Part shown: in pieces, positions 17,593-26,797 of the stretch
How positions within the stretch are numbered: position 1 is the stretch's first letter
Layout of the letters: every line of letters starts with the position of its first letter
NCBI GenBank assembly: GCA_023419375.1
Contig: JAEZYD010000048.1
Span: 1 to 64,000 of the forward strand
Direction: 5' to 3'
Source of the DNA: Pseudomonadota bacterium
GTDB taxonomy: Bacteria; Desulfobacterota; Desulfovibrionia; Desulfovibrionales; Desulfovibrionaceae
Length of the DNA: 64,000 bases
Made by a program: the position numbers and the translations under genes
Notes under the pieces: model-generated
Databases searched by the model: none
What the model was told of the DNA's origin: nothing
Seen by the model: the letters and a program-made list of their open reading frames with translations, nothing else

Positions 17593-17627
17593 TGCCGTGT
17601 GGTTAACGCCATGCGGCATTTTTCTTT
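17593..17627 (+). terminator. Terminator of recN
   Basis: A 10-bp stem containing two G-U pairs (17593-17602 with 17609-17618) is followed by TTTTTCTTT, 15 bp after the recN stop. Confidence 0.75.
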
Positions 17628-17807
17628 CATCCTTGCCGGGGCATTATCGTGCTGCGGCCAGTATCTACGCATCTTTCTGACAATTTTTTGACTTTTTCTA
17701 AACTTTTTGCCCTTTTTCAGGCCTGCAATGAGAACTGGCACTTATCTTGCTAATACCTTCCCCAGATAACGAAAAGGCAAATTTGACCATAGCCACAGGG
17801 GGAGCAT

Positions 17808-18344
17808 GTGACTAACGAAAACAACAATTGCATAAGCGCCATGCTCCATATGCAAACTGGCGCTCCCGAAGCCGCCTCGCATGCACGGCACGGGCAGATT
17901 GCGGGGCAACCGCTTTCGGGCCTGGACGAAGCATCGGCCAGGGCATTGCGAAGCCTGGCAAAGGATGGCGAAGGGCTTGTTACGGCACTTGAAGCGCGGC
18001 TTGATTCGCTTCAGGAAGCCTTTATGGACATGCTGAACACCCAGCTTGAAGAACGCCACCTCCGGCCCGAAGATCGCCTGCATATGTATGTTTCGCCCGA
18101 GGGAACGCTAGTGGTTGAAGGCAACGACAACGACGCCAACCTGCTGTGCGACATCATCAAGCGCAAGCCGGATTTGCAAAAGAGCTTTAAGCAGATGGCC
18201 CAGGTGGCCATGCTCTCGCACGGTGTAGAACTGGCAACCCAGATCCATAACGATATTATCGATCAGGTTGAAGACGCCAATCCCCTGCTAGGGCACTACC
18301 ATATGTGCCTTAAGGGCCCGCTCTCGCATTTCTACATCCGTTAG
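17808..18344 (+). CDS. Conserved-looking unknown protein
   Basis: The 178-residue acidic protein is of unknown family. The start is a GTG with GGGGGAG upstream; the ATG two bases earlier is out of frame. The N-terminal 50 residues look disordered; the middle is helical ('LVTALEARLDSLQEAFMDMLNTQL', about residues 55-80), and a strand segment follows ('DRLHMYVSPEGTLVVEG'). The pattern suggests a short structural or regulatory protein; I see no catalytic motif. It lies between recN and the ssrA promoter and is probably monocistronic. Confidence 0.6.
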   Translation: MTNENNNCISAMLHMQTGAPEAASHARHGQIAGQPLSGLDEASARALRSLAKDGEGLVTALEARLDSLQEAFMDMLNTQLEERHLRPEDRLHMYVSPEGTLVVEGNDNDANLLCDIIKRKPDLQKSFKQMAQVAMLSHGVELATQIHNDIIDQVEDANPLLGHYHMCLKGPLSHFYIR

Positions 18345-18347
18345 AGC

Positions 18348-18376
18348 TTGCCAAAGTCGAACAAGCGACTTATTGT
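18348..18376 (+). promoter_or_regulatory. Candidate sigma-70 promoter of ssrA
   Basis: TTGCCA (18348-18353) and TATTGT (18371-18376) are separated by 17 bp and lie just before the tmRNA 5' end at 18392. The -10 match is moderate (4 of 6). Confidence 0.45.
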
Positions 18377-18391
18377 AATGCTTGACCAAAT

Positions 18392-18772
18392 GGGGGCGCA
18401 CTGGTTTCGACGGGGACGTGGAAGCCTTAGCGGCAGGTCGAGGCGCCGCTGGCCTCGTAAAAAAGCGGCAACAAAAGTAATTGCCAACAACGATTACGAC
18501 TACGCTTACGCTGCCTAAAAACAGCGAGGCAACGATCGCCTAGGCGGTCACGTCATTCTGGGCCATGTCTGATAACCCTGAATGGCGACACTTATCAGGC
18601 TGGCGGAAACTGGCTCTTACCGGGGTTTTCCGCGAGGAGTTTACCGGCGAGATTGCCGTGAGGCGCCCGGTCAGGGGCTACCACCACGGTGAAATTAATA
18701 CCTGACATAAACCTGTAGATGCTTCGTGTGGACAGTTCTCGGACGGGGGTTCAACTCCCCCCGCCTCCACCA
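18392..18772 (+). ncRNA. ssrA: Transfer-messenger RNA (tmRNA)
   Basis: tmRNA rescues stalled ribosomes and tags the nascent chain. The 5' end GGGGGCG pairs with CGCCTCC just before an encoded ACCA end (18769-18772), forming the tRNA-like acceptor stem. The 'CTGGTTTCGACGGGG' 5' signature and the T-arm with GGTTCAACT loop are present. The resume frame at 18483-18518 reads ANNDYDYAYAA and ends with TAA, a form known from Desulfovibrio tmRNAs. Its 3' end faces the giant NTPase gene, and this is the kind of site where mobile elements integrate. Confidence 0.96.
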
Positions 18773-18784
18773 CCCCCACAAATT

Positions 18785-18830
18785 AAAGTGGCTTATACGA
18801 TCTGAATAAGACGTATAAGCCACTTTTTTT
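18785..18830. terminator. Palindromic terminator after ssrA, copy 1 of a repeat
   Basis: The 14-bp perfect stem (arms 18785-18798 and 18813-18826) is followed by TTTTTTTG on the plus strand, which suits termination of ssrA. On the minus strand the same hairpin can end the NTPase gene. Its core recurs almost unchanged at 40271-40305. Confidence 0.85.
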
Positions 18831-18836
18831 GTTTTG

Positions 18837-21800
18837 CTATTGGCAGAGCGAACCCTCGGCTTTGGTTTTGGCTTTCTTCTCAGTTGACAGGCGAGGACGC
18901 AAATCCAGAACATGAACCATAATAAATACCTTGCCACCCAAGGCATTTTGCAAACGCTCTGCCTCATTGCGCAAAATTTCAGTGAGTTCACAAGCATTTA
19001 TCTTTTTGTCTTCATCAGGATGTTCCCACTGACGATCTTTGGAAATTGCCACTAAGAGTGCACCAGCTCTGCTTTTTTCAGCGGCTAAATATTTCGTTAC
19101 CAGTTGCTTTTCTATGGTATCACGCAAATCTTTAGCAGTACGTCCATTCCCCAACTTAAGCTCAATCACAGCCTCATAACCGCCAACCACGGAACGCAAG
19201 CGAATGTCTGTCTCTTTTTCATCTGCGGTCACTGCTTCCTGATCCACTGTATAAAGAGAATTGGCGGCGTACTCTAGTTCCCGAGCGATCTCGCGCCGCA
19301 ATACCGACTCTTTATCGATTCCTGCCCATGCCTCTCGAGGAGACGTGTCGCGTAGCAAAAGGTCATCCAGGTCAGACAACCTGTCTTTTAAGATGCCAAA
19401 CATTGCTTCATTGCTGGCAGCAGGGGCTTCGCCACGTTTATCGAGCGTAATGGCCTGCTGCTCATCATACGCATGCGCGTCAATCTCTTGAGCCCAGCTT
19501 TCTTCAGCTATTGCAATAAATCTATCCTTGAAATGCTCGCAAAGAGGATCCGCAGCCATTTCAAGCTGAGCACTAAAGCCATCTTCACCTTTAATGCGGA
19601 ATAATGCGTTAGAAATATTATGACGCGCGCGCTCTGCATCGTCGCGGCGATCTGTAAAGTGTGCTCCTTCATGTTGGGCATCATCTTCAACCCGAACATG
19701 CTGGTAGGCGAGACGGAGCAGCCGAAGCAACAACTGTGGCGTAAATAATTTGTTTTGCAGATTCACAGCACTATCAAGACTTCCGAAGAACTCAGAAAAA
19801 CAGGACACTACTTCTGAGCGGGCAGAAGGCTCCACCGTGTTTGCAAAATTTTCAAATGCCACTACCCCACGTTCTGGGTCAATTTGCAACAATGTGGAGA
19901 GCCACGCATCGCGCAATTCTGATGAAAGAGGACATGCGAGACGTTCATGCGCTATCTGTGCAAGCTTTGCCTTTGTCGCAATATCACCGTATTTTATTAT
20001 TGGGCGTGTGGCATGGCGAAGTCTATATGCCATGACGATATCATTGCTACCGTCATGGCAAGCTGAACTAGATTCCAACCGTGCTAACAGGCGTGGAAGA
20101 AATAATTTCGCCACATTTTCTGGAGCATCACCAAGCTGCTGGAGCAGCCCCAAATTGCTACCAACCTCAGGAGGTTGCTCCAGTTCCCACGATAGTTCCT
20201 TCCAAAGGACATCAACGGCAGAGGAATGAGCTTCTACAAGTGGGGCTATCCATTGTGGGAGACCGTTCAGCTCAAGAAAAGCGTAACGTGCGGCTTTTAA
20301 AGCTTCTTCTTCGGTGAGATTTTTTGCCCAATCTAGGCTTTCAGCTTCTGCGCTTATCGCAGCCAGTCCTAGCTGCCAGCCCTTCAAGTAAGAATTACGA
20401 CTTTCTTCTGGCCGCTCACAAAGCAATGTCGGGCTATCGTTGCGCCATATAGTAGTTAAAACAGATTTAAGCCTATCCGCTGTAGCTCTATCAAAGTGAT
20501 CTTCGATAGAGCTACGATTCCAGACAGAGAAATTATCATCATCTGCCAGCCTGCGCATGAAAATCCACAAATTCCATGCCGTGTTGAATGATTTCTCACT
20601 TGAAAATGCGTAGTCAGATTGGCTGGTAACTTCTCTCCAAAACCTTATCCAACGTTCACGATTCTTAGCCTTCTCCTGCCTTGCTTGTTCTTCACGCTCA
20701 GCACGTTTTATTTCAAAACCTAACTCCCGTTCCTTATTCTTTATTCGTATAATGGCTCGACTGTTAAAGGTTTCAAGGAGCGACGAATTATCTGCAACTA
20801 GTTGCTTAAGAGCATCAAATTTCTCTCCAATAAGCTGATGTTCTGGCATAAGCAGCACAACAGCTTCACAGAGCATGGCTCGTTCTGCAACACTACGATT
20901 TTTATCTGCTAAATCAATTTTCAACCAAGGTAGATCTCTATCTGAAATAAGCGGTATCGGCCCATCATTACTTAATTTATACAGTCGTTCATTGGGGTTA
21001 TCTTCTTTGTGAAGTGATTGAAAAAAGGCATCTCCGACCCAAAAAAGAGATCTATATTTTTTAGTGGGCAATTTAAGCAAATGTTCTCGTAAAGTGCGTA
21101 CTGAAGTGTCAACGAATTGCTCCCCCCTATTTATACATAATGCGAGAACACAGGCATGGAGCCACTTATCATTTACTTCAAATTTTATGCCTTGCGAACA
21201 TGTTGCTGCCAATGCTTCACAATATTGAGGCCAATCGCTGATAATGTTCGGCCACTCTTGTTGCCACCTAATCCCTTCAGTCAATAGCGTTACAAGGCTG
21301 TCCCGCAACTGTTCGAGTAATGAATACTCAAGATCAGTGTCTTTCAGCATCCAGGGCAAATGTCTGCTAATATCCCATACTGCGTCTTCCTTAATTTTTA
21401 TCCATCGAATAGCTTGGCATAACTGCCCTGGTGACATAAATTGAGGGAAAAGAACAGCAACAGCTCTACTCACAGCACGATTTGACCAAGAAATATTACC
21501 TTTTGCTATGCATACAGAAAGCGCATTCAGTCTTTCATCTTCGAGCGCGACAAGGGATTGGAGAGCCTTGATTTTGTCGGTATCATCGGTATCAGATGAA
21601 TTAGTATTTTCCAGCAGGCTGTATGCAATATCTGCACAAGAAGTTATATTTCCAGTACCAATGAGGCCCATAAGCGCCAGCCGAACTTCAGGATTTTCCA
21701 CCCCTTCGAGCCATATCTGACGAATTTCATCTGCAAGATCAACTGAAGCAAAGCGCTCAACCTGAATGGACGGCACATCCATTCCTCGCCAACCACTAGA

Positions 21801-23168
21801 ACAGTATCTCTTGGCAAAGGCTCGCAGAATCTCCTTTCGCTGCGGCAGGCTGAGTGCTTCCGGGTCGCCTTCATTTAAAAGCACTTCCGGCTCATTATCT
21901 CGCAGCAACTCAAATATGCTAAGAATATTCAACGCCAGCCACGCTGCAACAGGACGTTTGGAGGGTCGAACTATTATTTTGCCTTTTGTTTCAGCAAAAA
22001 TAAGTCGCCTTAAAGATTTCAGAGGCATTCTTTGTTCGCGAAGGTACGTAAGACGCTCGGCAGCAAGATATTCCATTGCTGAACGATGGTGAAACCGTAC
22101 CCGACCATAAGACGCAAAACCAAAAAGCGGTCGCTCAAGCAGCGCTTTAACTTCATTTGGCTGCCAATCAGACAATATACGTAAAGGATTCAGGGCTGCA
22201 TCGTCCCCAGCGATGTCTGAGGCAGCACTGTGTCGAATTGTAAAAAGGCGCATGACTTGCATTGCAAGCGCCAGCCTGCTTGCACCTTCCCACGCTTTAT
22301 CTGACGACAATTCACAGGCTTCACGTCTATCAGCGCGCGCCTCAAGCTTCACACGGATATTTGTTTTGACTTGATCACGATGTATTCGTATTCGCCTATT
22401 TTCTCGCCAGTCGGCGCATAGTTCAATGAGGTCTTGCGGACGGCGCGCAAAAGATTGCGCGTTGCGGCGCAGCAAGTCTTCCAACAACAGATCAGGGTTT
22501 TCCACTCGCTGTTGTGAGGCAAACTTTTTAATTTGTTCATCGGAAAGGGGCATTAAGGCGACCAAACGCCACCCTAGGGGTTCGTTTGCATCATCGGTGT
22601 TGTGCTGTTGAAGACGCTCACGCGTCATGATCTCCGCAAACCGTTCTTCTTTTGAACCCCTTTGTTGTGCGGAAGGGATAGGCAGTATTTTTCGAATTAA
22701 GCTTTCGTCAAAAAGGATTGGACGGGTTGTTATGATAATTCTCGCCCTATGGAGCTGATCTTTTATCCCTTTCTTAAAGCGCGTAAGCGCTAGCTTGAAA
22801 GAATGCTGTGTAAGCTTTAGCTCATCAATTGAATCGAGAAAAAAAGTGGCTTCTTCATCTGGCGAAGCAAGCCAACTGTCCAGACGCGCTCCCTCCTCAC
22901 AATCAAACAAATCTTTCAGATCAACTGTTGCCAATGATGAGAGTTCAACAAAAAAAGCAGGAGCGCCAGCACGACTCAGGCGCTGGGATTGTGATTGACA
23001 TTCATAAGTTTTACCCGCCCCTGCTTCAGAAACTATAAGTATGCGCTTTGAGCGCAACAGATCATTCCAAACAATTCTTTTAGACAAGCCAAAACTGGCC
23101 AGAAATTCATGCTGGTCAGCATCTTGAATTTTCCCATCAGGAATATCTTGAAAAGTCCGTTCAATCAT
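18837..23168 (-). CDS. Giant NACHT/STAND-type NTPase with C-terminal PD-(D/E)xK nuclease; candidate defence protein
   Basis: This 1443-residue protein has three visible parts. Residues 40-155 form a P-loop NTPase: Walker A 'EAGAGKT' with K53, Walker B 'FFLDSIDEL' (D112, D115, E116), and 'IIITTRP' as sensor 1, a pattern typical of NACHT/STAND ATPases. Residues about 260-1250 are helical and probably repetitive, with a basic, coiled-coil-like segment around 'IKRAEREEQARQEKAKNRERW'. The C-terminus (from about 1310) carries a PD-(D/E)xK nuclease signature: D1321 in 'ETDIRLR', E1336 and K1338 in 'EAVIELKLG', and Q1355 in 'KQLVTKYL'. STAND proteins of this build sense phage proteins and then activate a nuclease, so a single-gene defence role is inferred. 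It is more AT-rich than its neighbours, and convergent to ssrA. Confidence 0.75.
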   Translation of the reverse strand: MIERTFQDIPDGKIQDADQHEFLASFGLSKRIVWNDLLRSKRILIVSEAGAGKTYECQSQSQRLSRAGAPAFFVELSSLATVDLKDLFDCEEGARLDSWLASPDEEATFFLDSIDELKLTQHSFKLALTRFKKGIKDQLHRARIIITTRPILFDESLIRKILPIPSAQQRGSKEERFAEIMTRERLQQHNTDDANEPLGWRLVALMPLSDEQIKKFASQQRVENPDLLLEDLLRRNAQSFARRPQDLIELCADWRENRRIRIHRDQVKTNIRVKLEARADRREACELSSDKAWEGASRLALAMQVMRLFTIRHSAASDIAGDDAALNPLRILSDWQPNEVKALLERPLFGFASYGRVRFHHRSAMEYLAAERLTYLREQRMPLKSLRRLIFAETKGKIIVRPSKRPVAAWLALNILSIFELLRDNEPEVLLNEGDPEALSLPQRKEILRAFAKRYCSSGWRGMDVPSIQVERFASVDLADEIRQIWLEGVENPEVRLALMGLIGTGNITSCADIAYSLLENTNSSDTDDTDKIKALQSLVALEDERLNALSVCIAKGNISWSNRAVSRAVAVLFPQFMSPGQLCQAIRWIKIKEDAVWDISRHLPWMLKDTDLEYSLLEQLRDSLVTLLTEGIRWQQEWPNIISDWPQYCEALAATCSQGIKFEVNDKWLHACVLALCINRGEQFVDTSVRTLREHLLKLPTKKYRSLFWVGDAFFQSLHKEDNPNERLYKLSNDGPIPLISDRDLPWLKIDLADKNRSVAERAMLCEAVVLLMPEHQLIGEKFDALKQLVADNSSLLETFNSRAIIRIKNKERELGFEIKRAEREEQARQEKAKNRERWIRFWREVTSQSDYAFSSEKSFNTAWNLWIFMRRLADDDNFSVWNRSSIEDHFDRATADRLKSVLTTIWRNDSPTLLCERPEESRNSYLKGWQLGLAAISAEAESLDWAKNLTEEEALKAARYAFLELNGLPQWIAPLVEAHSSAVDVLWKELSWELEQPPEVGSNLGLLQQLGDAPENVAKLFLPRLLARLESSSACHDGSNDIVMAYRLRHATRPIIKYGDIATKAKLAQIAHERLACPLSSELRDAWLSTLLQIDPERGVVAFENFANTVEPSARSEVVSCFSEFFGSLDSAVNLQNKLFTPQLLLRLLRLAYQHVRVEDDAQHEGAHFTDRRDDAERARHNISNALFRIKGEDGFSAQLEMAADPLCEHFKDRFIAIAEESWAQEIDAHAYDEQQAITLDKRGEAPAASNEAMFGILKDRLSDLDDLLLRDTSPREAWAGIDKESVLRREIARELEYAANSLYTVDQEAVTADEKETDIRLRSVVGGYEAVIELKLGNGRTAKDLRDTIEKQLVTKYLAAEKSRAGALLVAISKDRQWEHPDEDKKINACELTEILRNEAERLQNALGGKVFIMVHVLDLRPRLSTEKKAKTKAEGSLCQ

Positions 23169-23215
23169 GACTGTCTATCTGCTTATTATGATAACTATGT
23201 TTTAGCCCGTTATTG

Positions 23216-24427
23216 TCACCAATCCATCGGCTTGCCCAGCGGGCCACGGGGGATATCCGGCCCAAAGGTATAGGCTCCGGGGCGTTGCACGTCGCTAAGT
23301 TCACGGCGGGCATGCAGAATCAGATTCTTGTGCAGGGCTGACACGTCATAGCCCGGCTTCGGCACCACAAAGGCTTTGAGTCTGTAGCCTTCGTCCTGCC
23401 GCATCAACCGCACAAGACACTGTTTTACCCCTTCGTGGCGCTCGATGACCGAAGCCACATACTGCGGAAACACATTGATGCCGCCCACCTGCACGGCTTT
23501 GTCGATGCGCGCGCCCGGTCGCAAGTGCCGCTGGCCTGTCCAGGTTACGTTGTCCATCAGCGGATAGTGCTGCACCACGCCATCCGGCAGGCAGCGCACC
23601 AGCGCGTTGCAGTGCTCCCCTTCTCCCCGCGCCACATGAGGCAGCAGTTCATAATCGGCTTCCGGCTCAAAGCGGCCGCAAACCACACCCATCTCTGACG
23701 AGCCAAAAAATTCCAGCACGCGAAAACCCTGACGCTCCAGCGCATACATCACCTCGGGCGGCGTGGGCGATGTGCCGGTCAGCAGGGTAATCCCCTGCCC
23801 CGCCTCCGAGCTGGATGTCTGCCATCCGCGCATATCCACAAGGCGCGACAGCAACAGCGGTATGCTGATAACAAGATCGCCGGGGCGCATCTGCGCCTCA
23901 ACCATTGTTGGCAAAGGCGGCACACTGCGGATGGGCACCCCGAGGCTCAGAGGCAGCAGCAAGCCAAACGTAAAGCCGTACATATGATGCATGGGGACGG
24001 TGATCAACGCCGAGGTTCTGTCCGCCACAATGGGGGCCAGACTGGTCACTTCCTGCCGGATGTGGCTTTCCTTATGCGTGCAGGGCTTGGGCTTGCCTGT
24101 TGAGCCGGAAGTAAAAAACGTGAGCGAGCGGTCGCTGTTTTCCCACTGCTGCAAAACCTGTTGCGAAAAATCGCCGCACTGCCCGCCAACCTCGGGCGCG
24201 GCCGCAGCGGTGTGAAACATGGCATTGCACCGCTGCGCCATATTTTCCAGCGCAGTTGCATCAAGCCCAAGCGATTCCCAGCGCATGGATGCAAACTCGT
24301 GCGGCGCGCGCGCCTCAAAGCTCAACGGATTGTGCTGGCTCAACTCTGCCTGCGCCACGGATTGAACAATCGCCGTAACAGCTCTGAAATCAAGAATTGC
24401 AATCCGCTCAAGCGGCCAGGATTCCAT
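23216..24427 (-). CDS. AMP-ligase/acyl-CoA (acyl-ACP) synthetase of the aryl polyene locus
   Basis: The 403-residue adenylate-forming enzyme has the core motif 'FFTSGSTGKPKPCTHKE' (A3 loop, about residue 106) and the 'GSSEMG' A5 motif. The A8 hinge and C-terminal lysine region appear as 'GARIDKAVQVGGINVFPQYV' and 'GPLGKPMDW'. In aryl polyene loci a similar ligase (ApeH-type) loads an aromatic starter such as 4-hydroxybenzoate onto an acyl carrier protein. It ends the PKS operon; its ATG overlaps the stop of the chain-length-factor-like gene by 1 bp. The protein is shorter than typical acyl-CoA synthetases (about 500), as is usual for this subgroup. Confidence 0.85.
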   Translation of the reverse strand: MESWPLERIAILDFRAVTAIVQSVAQAELSQHNPLSFEARAPHEFASMRWESLGLDATALENMAQRCNAMFHTAAAAPEVGGQCGDFSQQVLQQWENSDRSLTFFTSGSTGKPKPCTHKESHIRQEVTSLAPIVADRTSALITVPMHHMYGFTFGLLLPLSLGVPIRSVPPLPTMVEAQMRPGDLVISIPLLLSRLVDMRGWQTSSSEAGQGITLLTGTSPTPPEVMYALERQGFRVLEFFGSSEMGVVCGRFEPEADYELLPHVARGEGEHCNALVRCLPDGVVQHYPLMDNVTWTGQRHLRPGARIDKAVQVGGINVFPQYVASVIERHEGVKQCLVRLMRQDEGYRLKAFVVPKPGYDVSALHKNLILHARRELSDVQRPGAYTFGPDIPRGPLGKPMDW

Positions 24428-25302
24428 TACGCACTCCGCACTTCGATTAAAGCCTGTCTGCCGCTTGCAGCAGCAGCGCAGACGCAGTTAACAGCTTCGG
24501 CCCCGGCCGTCTGCGGCATGTTCAGGGCCAGCAGCACATCCAGAGCGTGGGCCAGCGGCCCATGTCCGTACAGATGTTCATAATTTGCCCAGCCTGGCCC
24601 GGATGCGGCACCCGAGGCAAAAACAGGGCCGTCCGCCTCCGGCTGTTGCCCCCACAGCACTTGCAGCGAGGGCGCACCCGCAGCTTGCCTGACCAGACAC
24701 AGGGCAACGGCCCCTTCCGTCTGGGGGTACTTGCTGCTTAAATATTCCGGGCAACAGTGGGAAAAACGGCTGTCGGTTTCATCCACCGCGCACAGCAGCA
24801 CCCTCTCGGCTCGCCCCGCACCCAGCAGGGCTGCCGCCGTGCTCACGGCACCGGCAAAAGAAAGCTCAAACTGCGAAATGGTAAAACACGGCCCCTCAAT
24901 GCCAAGCAGCAGGCTGAGCAGGCCTGCACCCATATTGTTGACGGCATGTGAAAAGGCCGTTGGCGAAGAAAGATGCGGCCCGTTATCCAGAATGGAATCC
25001 ATGAAATCCATGCTCATTTGCGAGCTGCTGTAGGCCGTGCCAAAAACAAGAGCTGTACGGTGCAGCACATCTTTTTGTCGCCAGCCCGCCGCATCAAGAG
25101 CCTGCACGCAGGCCAGGAGCGCCATGCGCGCATATCGGGGGATGCGGCGCAGCGACACGCCCGGCAACAATGCCGCGAGAGGAGAAATATCGGGGGCAGA
25201 TATGGCAGGCGCTTGCCCTTGCTGTATGGCTGCAAGGGCATTCTTGCCGCCGATGCTGTGCACAAGGCCGGTTCCCGCCACAGAAAGCGCTGCACTGCTC
25301 AT
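24427..25302 (-). CDS. Chain-length-factor-like ketosynthase without the catalytic Cys
   Basis: The 291-residue protein aligns by eye with the N-terminal part of ketosynthases and with the 'ketoacyl synthase chain length factor' proteins of aryl polyene loci (ApeC-type). At the active-site position, where the partner has 'TDACTSG', this protein reads 'TISQFELSF', placing Glu (E146) where Cys is expected. It cannot therefore condense on its own and should pair with the adjacent complete ketosynthase. The short length and absence of a second thiolase half are typical for the group. Confidence 0.8.
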   Translation of the reverse strand: MSSAALSVAGTGLVHSIGGKNALAAIQQGQAPAISAPDISPLAALLPGVSLRRIPRYARMALLACVQALDAAGWRQKDVLHRTALVFGTAYSSSQMSMDFMDSILDNGPHLSSPTAFSHAVNNMGAGLLSLLLGIEGPCFTISQFELSFAGAVSTAAALLGAGRAERVLLCAVDETDSRFSHCCPEYLSSKYPQTEGAVALCLVRQAAGAPSLQVLWGQQPEADGPVFASGAASGPGWANYEHLYGHGPLAHALDVLLALNMPQTAGAEAVNCVCAAAASGRQALIEVRSA

Positions 25303-26528
25303 GGCTTCACCCTCCCCAGAACCAGAGCGGCATTGCCGCCGCCAAAACCCAGAGAGGTTGAAAGCGCAAATGGCGACGATGCCGCAAGAGCGCTCTGCGT
25401 GGGCGCAAAACCTATTTCAGGGTCAATGGTGAAAAACCCCGGCGAGGCCGGGATCGTGCCGTTGCGCAAGGCCGCCAGCGTCAGCACGGCTTCCAGAGCA
25501 CCAGCGGCCCCAAGGGTGTGCCCTGTGCCCCCCTTGCTGGCCCATACGGGCACCCCCGGCAGCAGGGTGCGCAAAAGCCGTCCTTCAACCTTGTCGTTTT
25601 CACGGGTAGACGTGCCATGCGCGTTCACAAATGCCATATCCGCCGCTGTGAGGCCTGCCTGCTCCAGAGCCGAGCCGATGGCGAATGACAGCCCCCGCCC
25701 TTCGGGATGCGGCGCGGTAAAATGGTGCGCGTCTGAGGCATTGCCGTAGCCCAGCACATGCCCGAGCACGGCGGCATTGCGGCTGCGGGCATGCTCGGCG
25801 CTTTCAAGCACCAGCGCGGCTGCGCCTTCGCCAAGGTTCAGGCCTTTGCGGTCACGGTCAAAGGGGCGGCACGGCTGGTCGGAATATATCATCAGCCGCG
25901 CAAAACCCGTATGCGGCACGAGGCTCAGGGCATCTGCGCCGCCGCAAAGCACGCACTGGCACTGGCCTGTGGCGATGAGATCCATTGCCAGACCAACGGC
26001 GTCCGCACCGGATGTGCAGGCGTCGGTAACGGTCAGGCGCGGGCCGTGGGCCTCCACGTCCATCTCCAGCGCAAGATTGGCACTGAAGTAGTCGTCACGG
26101 TCGGCCCCCTGCGCACAGTTGCATACAGGCGGTGCCGACGCAGCAGCCTGCTCTGCCGTAGCTTCGCGGCTGGCGGCGTAAGACTCCAGAAAATGCGACG
26201 CGCTCCCGGCGGTTGTGCCAAGCACAATGCCCGCCTCACGCAACAGATGCTGGGGCAGTGCGGCCTCGGCCAGCGCGCTATGGCACACGGCCCTTGCGAG
26301 CGTGAGGGTATCCTGGGCGGAGTGCTTGCGGCCGCCGGGAAAGTGCTTTTCAGCAAGCCCGAAAAACGGATACGGCAAGGCCCGGCTGTCCAGCACACTA
26401 GCTGCAACCAGCCCGCCCCGCCCGCTTTGCAGGCCATCCAGAACCGCAGCCGGGCTGTCGCCCGCCGCACACAGGCAGGCCATGCCTGTTACAACAACGC
26501 CTGAACCGTGCTGCATCGCTTTTCTCAC
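25299..26528 (-). CDS. Beta-ketoacyl-ACP synthase (FabF-like), partner of the CLF-like protein
   Basis: The 409-residue ketosynthase has the triad residues: C171 in 'DACTSGADA', His in 'VNAHGTSTREND', and His in 'GGTGHTLGAAGALEA'. It should catalyse decarboxylative condensation of malonyl-ACP in polyene chain extension as a heterodimer with the next gene (ApeO/ApeC-type pair in the described type II aryl-polyene system). The GTG start overlaps the acyl carrier protein stop (GTGA), so translation is coupled; the alternative ATG is at 26516. The stop overlaps the start of the CLF-like gene. Confidence 0.88.
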   Translation of the reverse strand: MRKAMQHGSGVVVTGMACLCAAGDSPAAVLDGLQSGRGGLVAASVLDSRALPYPFFGLAEKHFPGGRKHSAQDTLTLARAVCHSALAEAALPQHLLREAGIVLGTTAGSASHFLESYAASREATAEQAAASAPPVCNCAQGADRDDYFSANLALEMDVEAHGPRLTVTDACTSGADAVGLAMDLIATGQCQCVLCGGADALSLVPHTGFARLMIYSDQPCRPFDRDRKGLNLGEGAAALVLESAEHARSRNAAVLGHVLGYGNASDAHHFTAPHPEGRGLSFAIGSALEQAGLTAADMAFVNAHGTSTRENDKVEGRLLRTLLPGVPVWASKGGTGHTLGAAGALEAVLTLAALRNGTIPASPGFFTIDPEIGFAPTQSALAASSPFALSTSLGFGGGNAALVLGRVKP

Positions 26529-26797
26529 GCCTGCGCTTTGCGGGCGCAGATAAACTCTGCAAGGCCGCTCACTGAGGTAAAGGCCTTGCGGGCTTCCTCG
26601 GCATCTGCAATGGCTACGCCAAAGTGTTTTTCAACCACGACCACAAGCTCCACCGCGTCCAGCGAGTCCAGCATCAGGCCGGAATCCCCAAACAGCGGAG
26701 CCGAGGAATCAATGTCTTCCACGGTAACGTCTTCAAGGCGCAGACCATCAATAATCGCCGCTTTCAGAGCGGATTCCATTTCGTTTTTTGTCATCAT
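26525..26797 (-). CDS. Acyl carrier protein (second ACP of the locus)
   Basis: The 90-residue acidic helical protein has the phosphopantetheine site in 'LMLDSLDAVELV', with the Ser of DSLD as attachment point. It carries the growing polyene chain. The ATG at 26797 overlaps the stop of the acyltransferase gene (ATGA); an upstream ATG at 26806 is less likely. Confidence 0.88.
   Translation of the reverse strand: MMTKNEMESALKAAIIDGLRLEDVTVEDIDSSAPLFGDSGLMLDSLDAVELVVVVEKHFGVAIADAEEARKAFTSVSGLAEFICARKAQA

Noticed and set aside
23169..23215. Possible att site (a repeat of the tmRNA 3' end) after the giant NTPase
   Set aside because: No repeat of the tmRNA acceptor/T-arm sequence was found there or further up to the polyene locus, and no integrase is present, so the gene cannot be called an integrated element on that basis.
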